Below, piece by piece: positions 58,614 through 64,000 of a DNA stretch of 64,000 bases. A program made the position numbers and the translations under genes. The DNA comes from Ruminococcus sp. Phil11. Lineage in GTDB: Bacteria; Bacillota; Clostridia; Oscillospirales; Ruminococcaceae. Location of the stretch: NCBI GenBank assembly GCA_001940925.1, contig MSGZ01000024.1:46799-110798 (forward strand), written 5' to 3'. Every line of letters begins with the position of its first letter. Within the stretch, counting starts at the first letter, position 1. The notes beneath the pieces were generated by a model that saw only the letters and a list, made by a program, of their open reading frames with translations, had not been told where the DNA came from and did no database searches.

Positions 58614-60902
58614 TCATGCAGCATCTGAAACCGTGATCTCTGCAATGCCGCTGATCCATCCGGAAAGATCGGGGGCGGCCGGGTCATAATACGGCCCCTC
58701 ATGCACCGCGCCGACCTGAATGACCAGCCCCGTCTCTGCGGTCAGACCGCCGTCCGCATCATACCAGTGAAAGCCGGCCGTGCTGCCGTCGAGCCGGTCA
58801 GTTCCCTGCTCTCCCTTCTTCGGGCGGAGAAAACAGCCGTTTTCATTGACGAGCCGCAGCACGCGCTGCTTTTGATGACTGCTGTCATAATGCTTTCCGT
58901 GATTGCTGTAGGTCAGCTCCGGCCCGAAATTGCCCTCCGAGACCTCCGCCTGCACATGCAGCACGCGGATTCCGCTTCCGCCGTATTCCCGCTGATTGCC
59001 CTCCGGCGTCAGATACTCGATCAGGAAATATTCGCTGAGCAGTCCGGCTGCCGGATCCTTCGGGATCATGATGCAGGACGGCGCATCCGGAGCCGCCTGC
59101 AGGAAAAAGTGCTGTGTCCCGCCGGTATAGACCTGCACCTCGTCTGCTGTGATCCAGCCGAGCAGCAGTTTGGAGCAGGCGGAAAGATCGCCGTCGCCCT
59201 CGTCCATCAGCTCGTCGCCTGCTTCGCCGTCAAGCCCGTCGTGTTCGCCGGACGTTTCCGTGGCATACTGATAGTAGTCCGGCAGTCCCATTGCGTGGCA
59301 GAGCTCGTGTGCGGTGCGGCAGACAAAATCCGAGGCATATTTCGGCTCGTAGGGGACCGCGCAGAACGTCCCGGCGCGCACGCCGTCATATTCATCAGGG
59401 GTGACGGCATCCACCGAGAACGGCCACCAGTCCGGCTTTCCGTCCTGATCGCTGTCAATGCCCGCCGCCATATCCGGCAGCGCGATCACGAAGGAATCGA
59501 GAACGCCGTTTCCGTCCGCATCGTAATCGCGGAAATCGAGCTGTCCGTCCGTCGCCGCAAGGATCTCGTCGGCAAGGGAACGCGCATAATCGTCCGCATA
59601 GCTGCCGATCGGCTTTTCTGCGGTATAGGGGATCACATCGCCGGTCAGCTGCAGCCTGCCGTAGGAAGCACGTTCAAAGTATGCGGCAATGCTCTCGTGC
59701 GGATAATACGGATCATCGGGATCGGATGCGGAAAAGCACCGTTTCTGCAGCAGCGTATATTCTTCGTCATCCAACTGAAAACAGTCCGGGAAGGTGACCG
59801 CAAACACCGGCACCCGCACCGTCCCGGCCGAAGGCAGCGAAGGCTTCACTGCCCGGATCGGCGGATCGGCCGGCTGCGCTGCGGCGGGCGGCTTCTGTCC
59901 GAGCTTCACGCGCTTCATGAGCGTCAGGTCAGCCGCATTGATCCGGCCGTCCGCATTCAGGTCGCCTGCCTGCGGTGCGGCGAGATCCCCGCAGCCAAGC
60001 AGATACCGGGATGCAGCGGCAATGTCGTCCGCATTGAAGCGTGCATCCGCATTGACGTCAAACGGAACGCCGGCGCATTCCTGCGGCACGGGCGTCTGCA
60101 TGGCTGCAAGATCCGTGTTCATATCCGGCACGATGCCGAGATCGCGGTACAGCTGCAGGGCAAGCTCCCAGTGTTCCTGAAATGTCAGCTCCTCCGGCGG
60201 GACCACAAAAAACGCCGTATTGTATGTCCGCTTTTCTGTATAGAGCGTGCAGTCCGGCAGATGCCCGTCCAGATAGGTCTGCAGCTCCTCCGCGGTCAGA
60301 TCTCCGCGTGCGGCGGGGCTGTAGCTCTGCTGATCCGAATAGCCGGTCAGATACCGGACACTGAGCTGCCGCTTCTGATAAACGGGGACATGATAATAAA
60401 AGCAGGCGAGCAGGTCAGCCGCCGTCAGCTCCTTCCGGAGCGCGTCCAGATCGGCCTGACTGCGGTTCGTCAGACGAAAGCAGTTCCCGCTGACGCTGTA
60501 GGACTGCCGTGCCGTTTCCGTCTCATACTTCTGCAGGACGGCTTTGGCTGCTTCGGCATCCTCCGGCGACTTCACGCAGAACATGGCGGAGTCCCCTTGC
60601 GGGATCATGACCGAGATCCACTGTACACCGCGCGCCGCGAACGGAATCGCGGGGTCATACCATGAGGTGAACGCAGAAAGCGAATCGCCGGCAGAGAGAA
60701 AATAACCGTTCTGTATCTCCGCACCGAAGCAGAGCTCCTGCACATAACGCTGCAGCATCCCGCCGTCGGATAATATGTTCTGCCGCCATTCGGCATAATT
60801 CTCTTTCAGCTTTGCGGAAGTGACCGCCTCTGCGGAAAGATCGCCGCAGAAGGCAGCTGCGATGCAGCAGGTCACTGCAAATCCGTACAGTCTTTTTTTC
60901 AT
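58614..60902 (-). CDS. Secreted M6-like metalloprotease with internal dockerin-like repeats
   Basis: CRTAHELCHAMGLPDYYQY; VPVFAVTFPDCF; FDVNADARFNADDIAAASRYLLG...GDLNADGRINAADLTLMKRVKLG. Confidence 0.87.
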   Translation of the reverse strand: MKKRLYGFAVTCCIAAAFCGDLSAEAVTSAKLKENYAEWRQNILSDGGMLQRYVQELCFGAEIQNGYFLSAGDSLSAFTSWYDPAIPFAARGVQWISVMIPQGDSAMFCVKSPEDAEAAKAVLQKYETETARQSYSVSGNCFRLTNRSQADLDALRKELTAADLLACFYYHVPVYQKRQLSVRYLTGYSDQQSYSPAARGDLTAEELQTYLDGHLPDCTLYTEKRTYNTAFFVVPPEELTFQEHWELALQLYRDLGIVPDMNTDLAAMQTPVPQECAGVPFDVNADARFNADDIAAASRYLLGCGDLAAPQAGDLNADGRINAADLTLMKRVKLGQKPPAAAQPADPPIRAVKPSLPSAGTVRVPVFAVTFPDCFQLDDEEYTLLQKRCFSASDPDDPYYPHESIAAYFERASYGRLQLTGDVIPYTAEKPIGSYADDYARSLADEILAATDGQLDFRDYDADGNGVLDSFVIALPDMAAGIDSDQDGKPDWWPFSVDAVTPDEYDGVRAGTFCAVPYEPKYASDFVCRTAHELCHAMGLPDYYQYATETSGEHDGLDGEAGDELMDEGDGDLSACSKLLLGWITADEVQVYTGGTQHFFLQAAPDAPSCIMIPKDPAAGLLSEYFLIEYLTPEGNQREYGGSGIRVLHVQAEVSEGNFGPELTYSNHGKHYDSSHQKQRVLRLVNENGCFLRPKKGEQGTDRLDGSTAGFHWYDADGGLTAETGLVIQVGAVHEGPYYDPAAPDLSGWISGIAEITVSDAA

Positions 60903-60992
60903 CTTATGCACATCCTTTTATATGATTTTGAGCACGCATCTGATGATTTTATTGTAGCGGATATGCAGGCTGTTGTCAATATCTTTTCGTCC

Positions 60993-61743
60993 TTATTCTG
61001 TGTGCAGTGCTGTTTCACGGCGCAGCGGAAGCAGTACGCCGGCAAACCGCTCTGAAAAAACGGGCAGCTCCCTGTGCGGGGAACTGCCCGTTGATCTGCA
61101 AAAGCGGATGCGGCTGCTTTCCGGAGCGCATGAGCCGGTGCCGCATCCGGCCATGCGCTGTGTTTCAGGCTGCGCTAATTTGACGGTCAGGGTCGCGGTG
61201 CCTGAGACCGTTTTTGCGGCGTTTGCGGATTTTACAATGCAGCGGAACTTATAACCGTTTCTGCCGGCTGCTGCGGGAACGCTCAATACAGTTGTGCGGC
61301 TGCCTGTCCATGTGCAGTTCTTCCAGCCGGAGCCGTCGTTGTACTGCCACTGATAGGTGAGGGAGCTGCCGGAAGCACTGATGCTGAATTTGGCGGCCTT
61401 ACCGGCTTTCTGCGTCACGCTGACCGGCTGCAGGATGATATTGGTTTGCGCCGTCAGCGTCACAGCGGCGGAGATATCCCGTGTGCCGTTTGCTGCGTTC
61501 ACGATGCAGCGGTATTGTTTGCCGTCATTTGCTGCCGTAGACCGTCAGCTTGCCGTCACTTTCCAGCTTCCAGGATGCCGTTACGCCGCATTTGCCGTAT
61601 GCGGTGACCGTTCCGGCCGCTGATGCCGTGATCGGATTCAGCAGCAGAGCCTGCTGCGGCAGGGCAGCGGGGGCGGTGAGCAGCGTCAGGGCTGCCATTG
61701 CGGTTGAGAGAATGCGTTTTCCTTTCATAAGAACACTTTTCAA
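60993..61743 (-). pseudogene. Remnant of secreted BspA/Ig-like protein (frameshift/deletion junction near 61525)
   Basis: 61743-61525: signal peptide + YGKCGVTASWKLESDGKLTVYGSK*; other frame: NDGKQYRCIVNAANGTRDISAAVTLTA...SSLTYQWQYNDGSGWKNC...GYKFRCIVKSANAAKTVSGTATLTV. Confidence 0.7.
61059..61092 (-). terminator. Terminator downstream of pseudogene
   Basis: CGGGCAGTTCCCCgcacaGGGAGCTGCCCG then TTTTTT on minus strand. Confidence 0.6.
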
Positions 61744-61789
61744 AATTGCCTTTTGTTTATGGATGCGCCGCGCGCATGGAGAAACAGGG

Positions 61790-62032
61790 TTATTCGTGCT
61801 CCTTTCTGACTTCGATCTCGACCTCGTCCTCTTTTTCCTGTCCCTTCTTTTTCTGTGTCAGCAGGCAGCCGGAGCACGCGCTCAGGCAGCAGAGATTGAT
61901 GATGCCGCTTCTCAGGCTGTCATCGTCTTTGTTCACAGCAGATAAGATCAGAGATGCGATCGTGACGATGATCGCAAAGATCATTATGCCGCGGAGTGCC
62001 TTCTCCGCTTCAACTTTGGTTGTCTTTTTCAT
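61790..62032 (-). CDS. Small membrane protein of unknown function
   Basis: 80 aa with TM ALRGIMIFAIIVTIASLILSAV and acidic/basic tail; RBS AGGAGG. Confidence 0.65.
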   Translation of the reverse strand: MKKTTKVEAEKALRGIMIFAIIVTIASLILSAVNKDDDSLRSGIINLCCLSACSGCLLTQKKKGQEKEDEVEIEVRKEHE

Positions 62033-62237
62033 ACGATATCCTCCTGTTTACGGGCACCGGGCATGTTCTGCCAGCCCGGTGCGTGTTTGATGCTCTGAGT
62101 ATAGCACGGTTTTTCCGGAAACGGGAAAAACTGTCGTGAACGGTGCGGATTTTGTCGTGAACTGCAGATGCCGCACTTGCATTTTTGCATCGTATATGGT
62201 ATACTTTGTTAAGGAAAATCAAAAATGGAGGACTTCT

Positions 62238-62939
62238 ATGCGAATTGCAATCTGTGACGACGAACAGCAGTTTCTCAGCGATTTCCGGCGCATCACCGAC
62301 CAGCTGTATAAAAGCCTTGACATGCTGGTGGACAGCTTTTCGGACGGTGCGGCACTGCTGAAGCAGTTTCGGCTCCGCGCCTACGATCTGGTGTTTCTGG
62401 ATATTGAAATGCCGGAAATGGACGGTATCACGCTGGCGGAGGAGCTGCGTGCGCTCAGCGATACGGTCAGCATCGTCTTTCTCACCGGGCATATCGAGTA
62501 TGCGATCCGTGGCTATGAGGTCAACGCGCTGCGGTATCTGACCAAGCCGGCCGACGAACAGAAGATCCGGGCGGTGATCGACCATGTGCTGCAGAAAACG
62601 GAAAACGAAAAAACGCTCTGGATCCGGACGGACGAAGGGGAGATCCGGCTGCGGCTGGCAGAGATCCTGTTCATCGAATCCCAGAACCAGAACGTGGTCA
62701 TCAGCACGGATACGGAAAGCTATTCCGTGCGCGGCAACATGCGCGATTTTGAGCAGCGTCTGACGCCGGAGGGGTTTTTCCGCATCCACCGCTGTTATCT
62801 GGCTGCACTTTCCAAAATACGGCAGATCTCCGGCCGGGAAGTGGTCATGGAGGACGGAACGAAGCTTCCGGTCGCACGCAGCAAGGAGACTGCGCTGCGG
62901 GAGGCACTGTTTTCATTTGTCAGCAGGGAGGCGTTTTGA
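62238..62939 (+). CDS. LytTR-family response regulator
   Basis: REC: AICDDEQQFLSDF, DLVFLDIEMPEMDG, YLTKPADEQ; LytTR: LRLAEILFIESQNQNVVISTDTESYSVRGNMRDFEQRLTPEGFFRIHRCYLA. Confidence 0.93.
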   Translation: MRIAICDDEQQFLSDFRRITDQLYKSLDMLVDSFSDGAALLKQFRLRAYDLVFLDIEMPEMDGITLAEELRALSDTVSIVFLTGHIEYAIRGYEVNALRYLTKPADEQKIRAVIDHVLQKTENEKTLWIRTDEGEIRLRLAEILFIESQNQNVVISTDTESYSVRGNMRDFEQRLTPEGFFRIHRCYLAALSKIRQISGREVVMEDGTKLPVARSKETALREALFSFVSREAF

Positions 62940-64000
62940 TGCAGGATTATGTTTCTATGCTGTTCTCATGGGAGATGCTCGTCACGACGGTCATTGATTT
63001 TTTCATGATCCTGTTTCAGTATCTGGCGACCGCACTGATCGTGCACTGCTTTTATGACGATGCGGTCGTGATCTCGCGAAAACGTGCGGCGTTCGTGATC
63101 GTCGGCTTTCCGGTCACAATGATCGCCGTGATGATCGTTTCGCTGATCATCGGAATCGCGATCGGCCGGAACATGGCGGAGAACGGTACCATGACGGATA
63201 CGTTCCTAATCAGTGATCTGGGCGATCGTGTGTTCCTGATCGGCGGCTCGTCGATCTTTTTCTGGGTCGCCGCAGTGATCGCGGCCGGAAAAGGGATCGG
63301 GTTCCGGAAGGGGCTGCTGCGCTTTTTGATCGCATTCGGCGTTTGTATGCTGATCAGCTTTGTGTGCAGTCTGCCGCCGGAAATGATCCGCTACTGCATC
63401 ACGGAAACCGGTATTTCCGGCAAGCATGTCGCGGAAACGTCCATGGCGGAGATGCTGCAGCTGGATATCATCCGTCTGGTGCTGGCGGTCATCATCACGC
63501 TGCTGCTGTATTTCCGCGTATACAAAAAAGGCATTGCGCTCCGGCTGCGGAAAATTGATGTGGCATCGGTCCTGTTTTATGCCGTCATCGCGCTGCTGAT
63601 CAATATTCTGTTTGAAACTGTGGAAAAGCAGGGCATCCCGCTTGCAGGCGGCAGTCTGTCCGTGCGGATCATTCTGGTGCTGTTCATGCTGCTGCTGATC
63701 CTGCTGATCCCGCTGCTGATCGTGCGGAACCGTCTCAGTGCGTCCTACAAGGAACAGGCTGCATATCAGCAGAATTTCCTCGAAACTGAGCTGAATGCAT
63801 CCCGCCAGTACCGGGCAGCGCAGGAGGATACCCGCGCATTCCGGCATGATGTGCAGAACAATCTGACGGCGGTTGCCATGCTCATGGAGGAGGGGAAGAT
63901 CGGGGAGGCAAAGCGGTATCTGGATGATATGCGCACGGAGGTCAGTGCGCTGTCCCCGAAGGTCGTCACGGGAGACGACATGGTCGATGCGCTGATCTCA
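62939..64000 (+). CDS. Sensor histidine kinase (AgrC/GHKL type), truncated at window end
   Basis: Open frame from ATG overlapping the regulator stop; multi-TM N-term then TRAFRHDVQNNLTAVAMLMEEGKIGEAKRYLDDM; not in ORF track because no stop. Confidence 0.88.
   Translation, partial: MQDYVSMLFSWEMLVTTVIDFFMILFQYLATALIVHCFYDDAVVISRKRAAFVIVGFPVTMIAVMIVSLIIGIAIGRNMAENGTMTDTFLISDLGDRVFLIGGSSIFFWVAAVIAAGKGIGFRKGLLRFLIAFGVCMLISFVCSLPPEMIRYCITETGISGKHVAETSMAEMLQLDIIRLVLAVIITLLLYFRVYKKGIALRLRKIDVASVLFYAVIALLINILFETVEKQGIPLAGGSLSVRIILVLFMLLLILLIPLLIVRNRLSASYKEQAAYQQNFLETELNASRQYRAAQEDTRAFRHDVQNNLTAVAMLMEEGKIGEAKRYLDDMRTEVSALSPKVVTGDDMVDALIS

Overview
The window looks like a chromosomal segment of a cellulosome-producing, sporulation-lineage Ruminococcaceae bacterium (Ruminococcus champanellensis/flavefaciens/bromii-like; taxon inferred from gene content, not searched). 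Dominant theme is extracellular biology. There is a cohesin-domain protein truncated at the left edge and seven secreted dockerin-bearing proteins: three BspA-type LRR proteins, an HExxH (HEWIH) peptidase with a ricin-like region, a CE1-type esterase, a CBM-GH9 protein and an M6-like metalloprotease. There is also a divergent ('mirror') sortase/pilus locus (32.3-44.8 kb) with two paralogous modules. A 1890-aa secreted protein is followed by an unlisted 30-aa peptide gene, and a GH25 lipoprotein lies further right. Housekeeping genes include hisI/hisE, ligA, metK, sigK, efp and an ECF transporter S component. Two riboswitches were recognised: a SAM-I riboswitch in front of a CPBP protease-metK operon and an FMN riboswitch in front of a RibU-like gene. 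Most notable observations: an in-frame TAA in an otherwise intact major pilin gene; a pilus adhesin with CBM-like modules; a GH9 protein lacking its catalytic Glu; the VTC-DUF4956-CotH triad; a degenerate macro-domain/VWA pair; a 104-bp x4 tandem repeat; the 30-aa peptide; and tandem operators next to a TetR gene. No tRNA, rRNA, CRISPR array or transposase was recognised. All calls come from reading sequence and the ORF track; no searches were run.
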